NCBI GenBank assembly: GCA_036852015.1
Contig: JAANDG010000671.1
Span: 1-64,000, forward strand
DNA length: 64,000 bases
Source: Pelodera strongyloides
Lineage: Eukaryota > Nematoda > Chromadorea > Rhabditida > Rhabditidae
Direction: 5' to 3'
Shown here piece by piece: positions 10,856 to 22,300 of this stretch. The stretch's first letter is position 1. Every line of letters begins with the position of its first letter. Position numbers and translations under genes: made by a program. Below the pieces are notes generated by a model, which saw only the letters and a program-made list of their open reading frames with translations, did no database searches and was not told the origin of the DNA.

Positions 10856-12507
10856 ATATATATATATATTGGGAATTAGAAATTAGAAAGAAGACGACAC
10901 TGCCGATTCTTTATGAAAGGATGTGTTTAATTAATTTCTTATGAAAGGCGGTAATTAAAGGCTAATGACATGCTTACTTGACTACCTAATCGAAAAATAG
11001 CGCTTCACAATAAAGATAAATAAATGTTTGTTCGAAATGTCCTTTTCGTGACGCTGTTTTCAAATTAGCTGAACTAGAGAATTTGTGAGCCTGTCAGTTA
11101 ATTAGACAATACACTTTGCAGTAAACACCTTGTATGCTGCAGTTAACACCGGATCAAGTTTTGTGTAATGTGTGCCTCCAAAATTGTGTAATGTGTGACT
11201 AACACAGGCATACATGGGAAACAAAAACCCCGTTATGGCCCAGATCAAGTTCTTCTAGAAATCGGGCCTTCTTCGGGGCCATATCGGGTTCTTCTGGAAA
11301 ATGATCGGGAACACATCGGGGTTTTGAGAAATGATCGGGGTTTCCACTTTCCTCTGTAGTGAGATCGCAGCATTATTTTCTGTCTCATCAAGAGCCGAGT
11401 TTCACATTTACGACCAATATTTCAACAGCTCTACATCGTGTTCCTATAAAGAGAAAAGAAACGATGTTCCTCTGATTCTTCCAAAAAAAACCGATACGAC
11501 CCCCATCAAGTCCCGCAAAGACTTGAGGCGGGGCCATGTCGGGGTTTTTGGTTTCCCATGACCGGCGAGTAACATGTCTCTAGGCCGTAATTACCAATTT
11601 AATCTAGAACTTGTCGCCTAGTTGCTCAAGACATCTGCGGAGCATTTCGTAAGCAAAGTTTGAACCCAAGTTGGGGCGTTAAACTATTTATATTTACGTT
11701 CGACAGTCGAAAGTCACAGTAATGCTGAAGTATTCATACCTGGATGTTATGTAGTAGACATTAGATCTCCTAGAAGAAGGCTTCAAGACTGTTTTTGTCC
11801 TCCTGCCGGGCATTCATCTATGAATGGTCCTGCTTTGGTACTCACGGTTCGACTTTTCTTTCGCTCGTGTGTCACTGAAATGCCTCCGAACTGTAAAAAA
11901 ATTTGTACAACGAAAACCTCAAAATCACCTGCATTTCCGCCTTTACAATTTCGTCATTTGTAGTCTTGCGTATGGAATTAGCCGAGCGGTCGCGGACCTG
12001 AGATCGCGGACTGCATGCGGCCCACACAGGGGACCGCGTTCGTCCCTATACGTATCTTTTAAAACACACCTGATTACAGTAGTTGAGGTCATTTTGAATA
12101 AAAAATCGTAAGCAGCTCGTCAAAAATCAATAAGGAAAATTCATTTGAAAAATTGTTTGGCGGATTCGCACAAATTTGTTTTGATTTTGGTCGTTTTGTT
12201 GATGAATTAACCTACATGTGTGCAAATGACCTTGACGCAAGTCCTCTTGGCAGTTTCTGTTTTCAGGTAAGGATGGTAATGCAGATGGCAGGATCCTCGC
12301 TTGTGCAGGCTCCAATTCAGGTGAGCTGATTTTCAATTCTCGTTTACTTGTTCGTGCGTCGTCGGGCCACAAGCCTTTGGGCCTGGTCAATATTGTTTTG
12401 GTCGGCCTTCCTTGTACTTTGCGGGCACATATCTACATAAGTTTGTTTGTCTAGTAGAGTAGGCTATCTTGAAGTTTGCTAGTTGACGAATTTTGCTGTT
12501 TACAATT
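10856..12507. other. Intergenic region upstream of the eIF4E-like gene
   Basis: No gene is supported. The stretch contains an array of ATCGGGGCCATATCGGGG-like units (11214-11562), described separately. A tRNA-Leu-like fragment near 11973-12020 has no supporting second half. The 5' untranslated region of the eIF4E-like gene should lie at the right end. Confidence 0.5.
11214..11562. repeat. Degenerate array of GGGGCCATATCGGGGTTTTT-type units (family H)
   Basis: Units built from ATCGGG, GGGGCCATATCGGG and GGGGTTTT recur in partly inverted order. A cleaner array of the same unit is at 26508-26765, and a scrap is near 30335-30395. Confidence 0.65.
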
Positions 12508-13131
12508 ATGTCAAGGGGTTGGCTTCAGGGTGGCGCTGACGAACTGTTCGTGACTGAGCGATATTGCGATCGCACGGAGCATCTCCTGCAACGGGAATAT
12601 ATTCTATCCTACTTTGTGAAGCCTACCACCGGTTTCGTTCCCTCTCAGTACAATGACGTTGTACAGCAGGTTGCTTGCGTCAAGTCGGTTGAGCAGTTTT
12701 GGTCGTTGTACTCACATATTCGACGCCCATCTGAGTACCAGGTGAAGATTGACTTGCATTTCTTCAAGAAGGGAATCCGCCCGGTCTGGGAGGACCCCTC
12801 GAATATCTCGGGCGGAAAGTGGATCCTTCATATCAGGCCTCTTATTGCCGATAGAATTTGGGAAAATTTGTTGCTGGCCATTGTGGGTGAGCAGTTTCAT
12901 GTGGGAGAGGAAATCTGCGGAGCTGTGTGTTGCATCCGTCGTGCCGAGGTCATTGTTTCGGTGTGGAACCGCTCAGCCGACAATTTGGGAGTTGTGAATC
13001 GAATCAAAGAGACTCTTACTCGTGCACTGAACCTGCCATCGAACACTGTTCTCACGTACAAGAGGAATGATGAATGTCTTGTTGATTCCCGTTCATATTC
13101 AAAGCCAATTGCTCCCAAGATCACTCACTGA
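12508..13131 (+). CDS. ife-4: eIF4E2/4EHP-type mRNA cap-binding protein
   Basis: A single-exon gene of 207 codons starting at the ATG at 12508; upstream in-frame sequence has no ATG. It matches the eIF4E fold and is closest to the 4EHP (eIF4E2) class, which includes C. elegans IFE-4. Family segments visible are VEQFWSLYSHI, FFKKGIRPVWEDPSN, GGKWIL, WENLLLAIVGEQF and EEICGAVC. The second cap-stacking residue is Trp in VWED. The first is Tyr (SQYNDVV) rather than the Trp of canonical eIF4E, as in other 4EHP proteins. The dorsal-face Trp in EQFW that contacts 4E-binding proteins is kept. It is expected to act in translational control of selected mRNAs. The absence of introns is unusual beside its intron-rich neighbours. 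Confidence 0.92.
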   Translation: MSRGWLQGGADELFVTERYCDRTEHLLQREYILSYFVKPTTGFVPSQYNDVVQQVACVKSVEQFWSLYSHIRRPSEYQVKIDLHFFKKGIRPVWEDPSNISGGKWILHIRPLIADRIWENLLLAIVGEQFHVGEEICGAVCCIRRAEVIVSVWNRSADNLGVVNRIKETLTRALNLPSNTVLTYKRNDECLVDSRSYSKPIAPKITH

Positions 13132-13290
13132 TTCCTCTCTCTTATCATTAGCATGCTTTTCTTACTAGTCTGTTGTTGTTAGTCCGTTGTTTTGACCATA
13201 TCGTTCAAGTGTGTCACTTGTTATTAATCTAATTTATTAGTTTGTGTAGAAGTAACAGTGTTTGAATAATGTCAATAAAATTGTGTTGCA
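13132..13290 (+). other. 3' untranslated region of the eIF4E-like gene
   Basis: An AATAAA signal at 13274-13279 fits cleavage just before or at the proposed start of dmc1. Only 159 bp separate the two coding regions. Confidence 0.6.
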
Positions 13291-16049
13291 ATGCCGGTAG
13301 TGACTATTTTGACAGCCGAATGGACGAAAGGTTATGTCTCTCATCATTATTTGTGTGGCTTCGTAATTGTCTCATTGTTTACCTAGTATTGTAGTTGAAG
13401 TGACGCACTATTCAGATTTCATTTTTAGTGTGAGCAACAAGTCCAGCAAGAAGAAGAAGAGTACGATGATGCTGAATTCTATCAGGATGTAGACCAACTG
13501 CAGCAACACGGCGTTGTAAGTAACGTTCTTTTTTTACGGTAGATAGTTATGCCGTTCCAGGTTTTATCTGGCTTCTGGTTTCGTCGCTGATCGAAGCTCG
13601 GTTTTCAATTAATTGTGCATGTTTTGTTGCAGAATGTGGCCGATATCAAAAAGCTGCAAACTGTTGGAATTTGCACCATCAAGGGAATTTTGATGTGCAC
13701 CAAAAAGCGGTTGTGCGACATCAAAGGATTATCTGAAGCCAAAGTGGACAAAATTAAGGAGGCGGCTGCGCAGATTCTCGTAAGTTCTGATTTTGGTCGC
13801 TAATTGTGGTAGTCTGGAACATGGTACTACGATCTGGTTTATTGTCGTTTTTAGTTCAATGTATGTTCGATTTTGCTTGAATTATTGTGTCAATTGTGTG
13901 AATATATTCCAGAAGCCAGGATTCTGTACCGCACTCGAAGTGTGCGAAAAGAGGAAGCAGTGCTTCAAAATCTCAACTGGCAGTCTAGAATTTGACAAGT
14001 TGTTGGGAGGCGGTGTTGAAAGTCAAGCAATTACCGAAGTTTTTGGAGAGTTCAGGACTGGAAAGACTCAATTGTCGCATACACTCTGCGGTTTGTTATT
14101 TTGTTATTCACTACCTTTGCGGTCTCCTGTACTAGAACGTTTTTTTTTTAAATGTTCGAAAACGAACTGTGATGGTTACACATTAAATTTGAGACATGTG
14201 TTTGAGTTGCATTTGCATGATTAGAATACAGACTGTTTATAATTTTATATTTTATTGACTAAAATGGTAAACCTTAAATTTGAGAGGTGTGTTTAAAAAT
14301 TGAATGAGTTATGAGTCGATTTATGTGTGTTGCTTTCAGCAACCTGTCAGATGCCCAATGCAAGCGGATATAGGGGAGGAAAAGTGATTTACATAGACAC
14401 TGAGCATACTTTGTGAGTTTTCCTTCATTTCTTTGCTATTCGTCGAAAACTTTAATAGTTGTTTCACCTGTCGATGACGCTGCTGTTCACAACGCGAGAC
14501 GCGTTGCAAGTCTGGTTACTTTACTGGTTATTAGGTAATTAGGGTTTACGTTGTTTTAATTCTCAAACGATTGGCTTCTATTCTGTTCCACAAATCCACC
14601 CACTAGTTTAACAGAGAGAAAACGATATGATGCTTCGTTTCAGTCGTCCCGACCGACTTCGACCGATCTGCGATAGGTTCAATATCGACCAGGATACAAT
14701 GCTAGAAAATGTCCTTTACGCGAGGGCGTACACCTCAGACCACCAGCTCGAACTATTGGACTATGTGGCTGCCAAGTTTCACGAGGAGTGTGGTGTGTTC
14801 AAGTTGCTGATTGTCGACTCTATTATGGCGCTCTTTCGGTCAGTTTTCGTTTTATTCTATGGTGATATAATTTCAATTTTGCTGGTTATCAGGTTATACC
14901 TGTGATCGTAACGGTTCGGGTTAAGTGAATTAACTTTTGAGTTCTAGTAGAGGGTGATAGAGAAGTCTAAAAACGACTTGTGTACAGTTGACTAGAACAC
15001 ATTTATTAGAATCTCTTTCAGGGTTGACTATTCTGGTCGTGGTGAATTGGCTGAACGGCAACAGAAGCTGGCACAGTTGCTCAGTAGACTGCAGGTACGA
15101 ATATTTGTTTTCTGTGTCGGGGCTCTTCGCTCCATTTATGTAAGTTTGTGGGGAGCAGATCAGAAGGTTGAGGTTGAAATTTTGAACACTTACAAAAAAG
15201 GTCTGTTCGACGATTTGAACATTTTGGGTTTAAAATTTTAGTTCTCATTTGAATGAGAAAATAAGGCATAATTGAGTAGTACCATTGTAGTTGTTCTCTG
15301 GCGCTTTTATGGTTAGTAACAAGTAACAGTCCAGATCTATTTTGTTGTGTTTAGAAGATAGCTGAGGAGTACAATGTGGCGGTATTTATCACCAATCAGA
15401 TGACAGCCGATCCGGGAGCGGGAATGTCCTTCCAGGTACCACTTACGTTCATTGTTACATGCGACAAAGCACACGAAAACTGTCTCTAGAACTATGAAGA
15501 GACAGATTTCGTCTCTCAATTGTTATTTATGGTGGGCTTAGGTGTGCATGACACACCAGACTGTCTGTGACTGTGGAATTTAATTTGTGGAAGAGCTAGA
15601 GGCTAGAGCGTTTTTTTTTTTGAGGGGAAGTTTTTTGTTATACCGTGATTAAGTTTTTTGTTAACCTAATTTTTGATTCAGGTCGATCCTAAGAAACCAA
15701 TTGGTGGCCATATTCTTGCGCATGCGTCCACTACACGGATAATGCTAAAGAAGGGCAGGGGAGAGAATAGAATTGCAAAGGTTTGTGAGTTTTGATGTAA
15801 CCGAAACGGAAACCAGTGACAATTGCTGATCGCCTGGCTAGAGAATCGATGGTTCGCATCTGAGTGGCTACTTTGTTAGTTTTGTTTACTTCGTGCAACT
15901 AAAGTAAAAAGTACTGAATACTTGTGTGGTTCTTATATTGTGATGAAATTAACGTGTCTTTATTTTAGGTTTATGACAGTCCCGATATGCCTGAGAATGA
16001 GGCGACATTCGCTATTTCGAATGGAGGAGTTGTTGATTCAAAGGAATGA
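13291..16049 (+). CDS. dmc1: DMC1 meiotic recombinase
   Basis: Exons are 13291-13296 (tentative, ATGCCG before a donor), 13429-13515, 13633-13779, 13913-14090, 14340-14412, 14644-14838, 15022-15094, 15355-15435, 15682-15780 and 15969-16049. They encode 339 residues; human DMC1 has 340. Visible are the N-terminal helix-hairpin-helix ([18 protein letters not shown]), Walker A GEFRTGKT at 125-132 and Walker B LLIVD at 218-222. The L2 region reads [10 protein letters not shown] then [10 protein letters not shown], and the end reads [25 protein letters not shown], the QMTADPGA loop and PENEATF are DMC1-type rather than RAD51-type. The protein forms filaments on single-stranded DNA and drives strand exchange between homologs in meiosis. 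The first coding exon is the only uncertain part; an upstream or trans-spliced start is possible. Confidence 0.95.
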
Positions 16050-16800
16050 AAGGCCTTTTATTTTAGGCTGAGATGCTTTAATTATTAGAAGCATAGCTCT
16101 TACTCATCTTGTGAATAGTTGTTTGTGTTTGTTTATAATAATTCAACTGTGAGGTTAGTTTTTTTTTAGTTAAAATCGAATATAAATATTAGTACAATGT
16201 GTTAGCATCTAAGTGTGATTTTGGGAAACTACGCACTATCTTACACAGTTATATAATAGGAGTGCTTTATACTCTCTAATAAACAGATGCCTTGTTTTGT
16301 ACCATTGTTCTGTGAATAGTTGTTGATTTTTATTTTGTTTGATTATGCAAAATAAATGCTTGTTTAAAACTATGACGTTATTTGCGAGCACAGTTGTGAA
16401 CAGAGGAGCGAGGTTTGCAATAACAGTGAGTGCTTCACCTTCACATACTAGCTTGGAAAGAAGTGTCCAACCGTACCGAGCACAGATATGAAATTATGGT
16501 ACCCGGAGGATACTGTAATCGGTGTGAATTGGGTTGTTTTCTTGTATTTTTTCACGTATCTTTAGCGGTGGTGCGCTTCCACGAAGCGTATAATGAACAT
16601 GGTAACCAAGTGTGAAACTACTTTCATTTTCTTGCAATGAGCTCCAAAAATAAATTGTTTGTGAAGCGTATAAGTTTCATTGTTGTCTAAATTGGTAATT
16701 GATTTGCATCTCGGAGATATGGGATTAGCATGGGAATAACTGAATATATACCGGCGGCTCCCAGCTGTTGCATCTCGTTCTCGAGAAGCACTCAACTACA
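16050..16800. other. dmc1 3' region and spacer
   Basis: Polyadenylation signals AATAAA occur near 16280 and 16349. A short stretch near 16500 (ACCCGGAGGATAC) repeats the start region of the next gene but lacks its reading frame. It may be a scrap of a duplicated copy. No other gene is seen. Confidence 0.5.
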
Positions 16801-17148
16801 ATGGGAGACAAGTCAGCCTACATGGGACCCGGAGGATACGCCAGCGCTGGTGGAGGAGGCGGTGGTGGATACGCCCGTGAGGAGTACGCTTTCGGAGGAA
16901 GCAGCGGAGGAGCCAGCGGTAAGAGTTTGTATACCTTCGGCCTTACTGTTCTAGGGTGTACTTCAGGTTCTGACAGTATCGCTATGGTTCGTTAGCATCG
17001 CTACGGTTTATACATCATTCTGTGCTATTCTGTGCATCATTCTTTCAATGAAGATCAATTACTTTCAGGAGGCTCGTCTGGTGGAGGCAGCTCTACCCCC
17101 GGAGTGACCAAGCCGCGCACTGACGTCTCGTGCTACCTCGGCCCGTAA
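16801..17148 (+). CDS. Small glycine-rich protein, possibly a sperm-enriched nematode peptide
   Basis: Two exons, 16801-16918 and 17069-17148, encode 65 residues. The intron has GT at 16919 and a TTTCAG acceptor. The protein begins MGDKSAYMGPGGY, has a GGGGGGG run and GGSSGG repeats, and ends TDVSCYLGP. There is no signal peptide, membrane segment or recognised domain. An AATAAA-type signal follows near 17287. Small Gly-rich peptides with this kind of start occur in nematode male or sperm-enriched families (NSPD-like), but I cannot confirm membership from sequence alone. The clean intron, strong codon structure and poly(A) signal support a real gene. Confidence 0.75.
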
Positions 17149-19380
17149 TCGATTGATTACGTCATCAATCGATATTTATTGATTGACCGGTGACATCGAT
17201 TTAGCCCATCCAATCTTCTCGACAAGCTGTATCGTCAACAAAATTAGCCCCCTTCTAGTTTCGCTCCATTTTGCTTTATAAATCTAGAATAAATGTGAAT
17301 TTGCTTTGTTTTTGGTGTGTGCAAAGGAAATTGATTCTACTTGATGTGTTGGGTTACTGTATCTAAAGCCAAATATCGGCCGGTTTCGAAAACCGCCTGC
17401 GGTTGGGCGGTGTGCGTTTGTTTGGTTATTTGTGATCTTGACATCGTGTTACCTGTTATGGTCAATGTTGGCGCTGACGGTTGTTCTTTGTATAAGATCC
17501 GGGTGAAGCGTATTGTGAAGCCCAGCTCAGAAAACTAACTTGGTCTGCTCTATTTTGGTCTGCAGGCGTGGTCCGAGTGAAAAGTCGTAATTCGTATCGT
17601 AAGATCATAATTCGTAATTGCACTTCCGCGCATTCATTATTAACTAACACCTAATCCTAAGTGTAACTGCCTGGTCTTGAGCTACAGTACTCCTTCAGTC
17701 ATTTCAGTCAATATATTATCCATCTGTAACGCTCTGCGACCACTTCACTTGTATGTATCTCAGCTAACAAAGCTCCTATAGGCCTACAAAAACATTCTTT
17801 TTCGAATTTTGTGTGCTGTTTTCTATATTGTTTTTTATATATTTTCTATATTCTATATTGTTTTCTATATGTTTCTTGTCGCGTCGTTTTTCTTGAGTTA
17901 TGTCGAGTTTCGAGTTATGTCGAGTTATTAAAATGATGCATAGTTCTCATGCTCACTGTCACGTCATACCTTTTGATCCCAACTTATCCCAAATTCCCAG
18001 TGTTTTTCAATTTTCCGTTTTTTTTTTCAATTGATCTATGACTGGGAGTCCTGGCTCCTTAAAACAACAGTTGTCCGTTCGACACCCAATATTTTCAATC
18101 AAACTCGGGCTGGAGTTTGGGCCACTTTTTTCATTTTACCTGACAAATTGACTGGGTTTCCGGTTGTTTTTATGGTATGTAACAACAATAGCTGATGGTC
18201 AGGAGTTTATTATTGGTTGAGTCATCCTTGGTATACGGTATGGGCTGTATAATAGGCTTCATTATTGTCCAAGTAGCAGTACGGCACGTTATACGGTTAT
18301 AACTTATGCTATTTATTTATAGTAGGTTACTGCATCATATAATCGTAGATTACTGTATCCAAGAATTTTTTGAGTATGTTGTTCTCAATTGATCTTTCTT
18401 TGATTGTTTCGTCTACCTTTTTGGTCTTACCAAATGCAAAAGATTTAGCATTGGAAGCTACGGCTTATAATAGGATTTAGAGTTACGTTGTTACGTATGC
18501 AATAACGATTCATATTCTCATTTTTTTTGTTTTTGTTTTGGAGCTAGTCCACTTGTTAACTTGCTAGGTCCCCGAATATTGTTACTGAGTAATGATAAGG
18601 CGAAATACCGGCCCGTTTTTGAAACGCATCGTGGAAAAGTGAATTCTTACGTATTTATGCTAATTTGCTCGAATTTAGCTCGGTTTTTTATTCTAATTTA
18701 TGTTCATTTGCACATGCTGCATAAATTCGTATGCTGGTGTACTCGATGTGTTTCAAAAACCGGCCGGTATTTCGCTCTATTGAGTAATGTTGACGTCTAT
18801 GGGAACTAGCTGAGCAACTGAAATAATAGAGCCTTTGAGCGACATATTTTTAACACTATGTGAAAGCAGGAAGCAAATTTGTATAGAACATATAATGTCG
18901 ATGCAAGACTGCCTATGCCAGCTAATTTATTAGGTCTCACGGACTCGCAATTCTATAATTTGTGAGTTCCTCTTAGGAACAGCTGGCAGCAGACTGGCGT
19001 TTTGTCAATTGTTACCAATGCGAATAGGATTTGATACACTTCCTACACAAAAAAATATTTTCATCGGATGTCTCCAGCAACTCCGATCTTGTCCACACGC
19101 GCGCCCGTCTTGTCTTGGTGATAGAGGGAAGCAAATGCAGCGCGCATAACCATTGTTGGCCAATGAAGCGCAAAACGAGCGCCAGTGGCGCGCGGATTTA
19201 GCGCCATGGCGTTGCGGACGCTTCGCGCGCTTACTACCTACCTCGTTACGGACACTAATACTTGAGCAAAGAGCATCAATATGGCTCATTCGATTCGCAT
19301 TGCCCAGTGATATTCGTGCTCAAACTTTCGTTCCTATATTTTGCTCGATTTGAACTTCAATAAACTGTAACTATTTTCAG
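17149..19380. other. Intergenic region upstream of the lectin gene
   Basis: The stretch is AT-rich, with one family A MITE (18598-18781), a half-copy of the same family near 17364-17400 and a GC-rich patch of GCGCGC words near 19090-19250. No gene is supported. Confidence 0.5.
18598..18781. mobile_element. MITE, family A
   Basis: Ends GCGAAATACCGGCCCGTTTT and ACCGGCCGGTATTTCGC, in an intergenic position. Confidence 0.85.
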
Positions 19381-22300
19381 ATGCTCAGGTTACTGTACTC
19401 GTCTCTATTCCTTCTATTCACCACAGTTTATGGTCAAAACGAGTCCGAGCAAGCTTGCACGGGTTTTGGACGAGACGTTTCCGCGGAGATTCGATGTCTA
19501 CGCGCAATGCTATCACAGTGCACACAAGAGGCGGCGGTTAGAGGTTGGTGCGCGGGAAAAAAACATTTTATACCGTATACCCATTGAACCGGCCAACTTA
19601 TAACTTATAACATATATTATCGGGGGGGGGGGGGGGGTTCTATCACTGGCAGTGAGTTTTCTCATTTTCTAGGTATGTAGATTACCAATCTAGCACAGAC
19701 CTAATTGCACTGAATTCTTAGTTTACTGAAATTCTGAACGTCAACGCCCAGAAATAATGGAGGTGAGAGATACGACGTTACCATAATGAATTCGATGTAA
19801 TGGATGATCGATTGGTCTACAACCATAGGGCGGTTCTAATAAAATTTACCGCTGGGGTAAGTTACGGGTGTCTCCTGTTTAGTGTGCGCTCTCGCTTTCT
19901 CTGCAGCGAGAGAAGGACGATAGAGCACGCTAAACAGGAGACGCCTGTAACCTACTCCAGCGGTAAATTTTATTGGAACCGGCCTAATGTTAATTAACCT
20001 CTTTTGAGAAACCAGGAGTGAGAAGTCACAGAGGGTTGCAAGACGGAACCCAATTCTCGATAAAATGTCGTCGGAAAATCTGGCGGAAGATGAATTCACT
20101 TCATTATTGCTTAGAGGAATCAGTCATCATCCAGCAACGCCCGAAGGTACCTATCCACCTATCTCTCTGTGTTTGTGTGCGTTTGTGAGTGCCACTGACG
20201 AAAGTTGACGTGCAAGCGGCAACCGTATGGCGTTCCATTTGGCAACGTGGTGGCGTGCAAAAATGCACGCGGAATGGAAATGGGGTACAACTTGTCCTCC
20301 GTTATCACGCCGCTCGCACGCCAAAAGCCCGAGGCGAAATGGCGTGAGTACGGCGTCCAAGCGGCAACCTTACTTCTTCAAGGGTACAAGCCGCAACGTT
20401 ACGGCGGGCAACTTACACGCCAGAACCCAAAGGCGAGCCACTTTTTTTTACCACAATAAACTAATATTATTAATAACTCTTTCCAGTGATTTCATGTCAG
20501 CAATGTGTTTCTCACCATCAGTTGAGCCAGTTATCAACAAATATTACCAATGAATGCGAAAAACGAAGTGCTATTCTCAGAAAGGAATTGCAAACCGATA
20601 TGAAGTAGGTGATTTGTTTTTGCTGCGAACGATAGCTCTGCCGTTCTCTCTCTCTCTTCTCTTTCTCTCTCTCTCTCTCTTCTCTTTCTCTCTCTCTCTC
20701 TCCTCTCTCTCTCCATATGCCCTAATGGTTTGGCACGTGCCTACTGTAAGTACTTCAATTACATGTAGACATTGCATAGTAGGATAAACTATAAATTAGG
20801 GGAAATACTTGTAGATTTGAACTGAAATGGCACGGCTTTTGCCAGGTAGGCAGCATAGTCCAAAGGCGCAACGGCCTACTGTTAGTGACATTCTATTCTG
20901 CTGGGATTTTGTAGTACAACTTTGTATATATATTGGAGCGTGGCGCAGTGGCAAGCGCCTTGCTCGTGATTACTCAAAGTTATACAAGTTATACAACAAA
21001 CTCCTTTGTTCGGTTCCGGCCCGGAACCCTTGCACCCCATCAAAGGTGTAAAAATTGGTGGCTGGGTAAAACTGGCGGAGACAAATCGGCTTCCCGAGGA
21101 AATTGGTCTCCGGGAGTATGTCTGGCTTCAGAGATGAAACAGACCCCGGTGCACCGTTTCTGCCTATTCGGTTGATATTACCCGGTGCTCATTATCTTGA
21201 ACTTTGTATTCAGAAGCTCTGAAGAACGCTCACGGGATGCTGTGGAAACATCTATGATGAAGCTTCAGTCGGAATTGAGGAAAACCATGGTGAACTTACG
21301 TATTTTCTTGCAGATATCATGAATCATGAGTTCCACTTCTCTCAATGTACACTTTTGACTGATACGTTTTCCAACCAGAATCGACCGCTTACCGTATCTT
21401 GCAATACATACTTTTGCAATTCAATTCATACGGGAAAAAATCACAACACCAGATGTATGAAAAATTGTCCTTTTCCATCTCTCGTATACCATTATTCTGG
21501 TGCTTTATATTCTCTTTCACTACATTGGCTCCTTTTCTGAACCTGCCAACTCTATTCAAACCGCCGTCTTTCAGCGTCTGATGCGAGTCCTGACAGCACG
21601 GGTTTGGCGATTCCGAGGCTTGGAATATATATTTGTGGATGAACCGGTTAGGTTTACAGAATATTAATTAATGAATTAAAATCAACATGGGACCCTTGTC
21701 GGCGACCAGCTGTGTCCTACACCTAGACCGGCGCACACACAATTCTGAAGCCATATTCACCACTCAATTCCCCGTGGGGAATTCCCCGCCTTTTTCTCTG
21801 CGTGTCACACTTTAGAATGCTATTTTCTGTCCACAGGGAATATTCCCCCGAGGGAATCGGAGTGGTGAACATGGCCTCTGATTGTATCCAGCGTGAGCGG
21901 CACAGCAAGCCGATGCCACATCCCACCCTTTTCGACCTATTACTACCGCAGTCCATGTTTCTTGGGCGGACGGAAAAATAAAGTATTAGCAAAGTCGTCA
22001 CATACTTTACGTAAAGTAAAGTCAGTAAATTGTAAAGCAGGCGCACATTTCATTCACAAAATCAATCTTAGGATATTTTACTTGTGATGTAAGACAATAT
22101 GAGTGCAAAATTAAGCAATATCGTTTATTGATGTTCAGGAATCGTGGTACGGCGCAGAAGAGTACTGTATCGCGTGGGGCGGACATTTGGCCTCAATCGA
22201 CAGTCACTGGGAGAACGATTTTGTGAAAAGTTAGTTTTATACGCGATCATAATCGCGTAAGTGATTAGTACTCTCTAGATTTCTAAGCAAGTCATACGTT

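Noticed and set aside
11973..12020. tRNA-Leu-like 5' half (GGAATTAGCCGAGCGGTCG)
   Set aside because: No matching T arm or acceptor strand follows, so it is not annotated as a tRNA.
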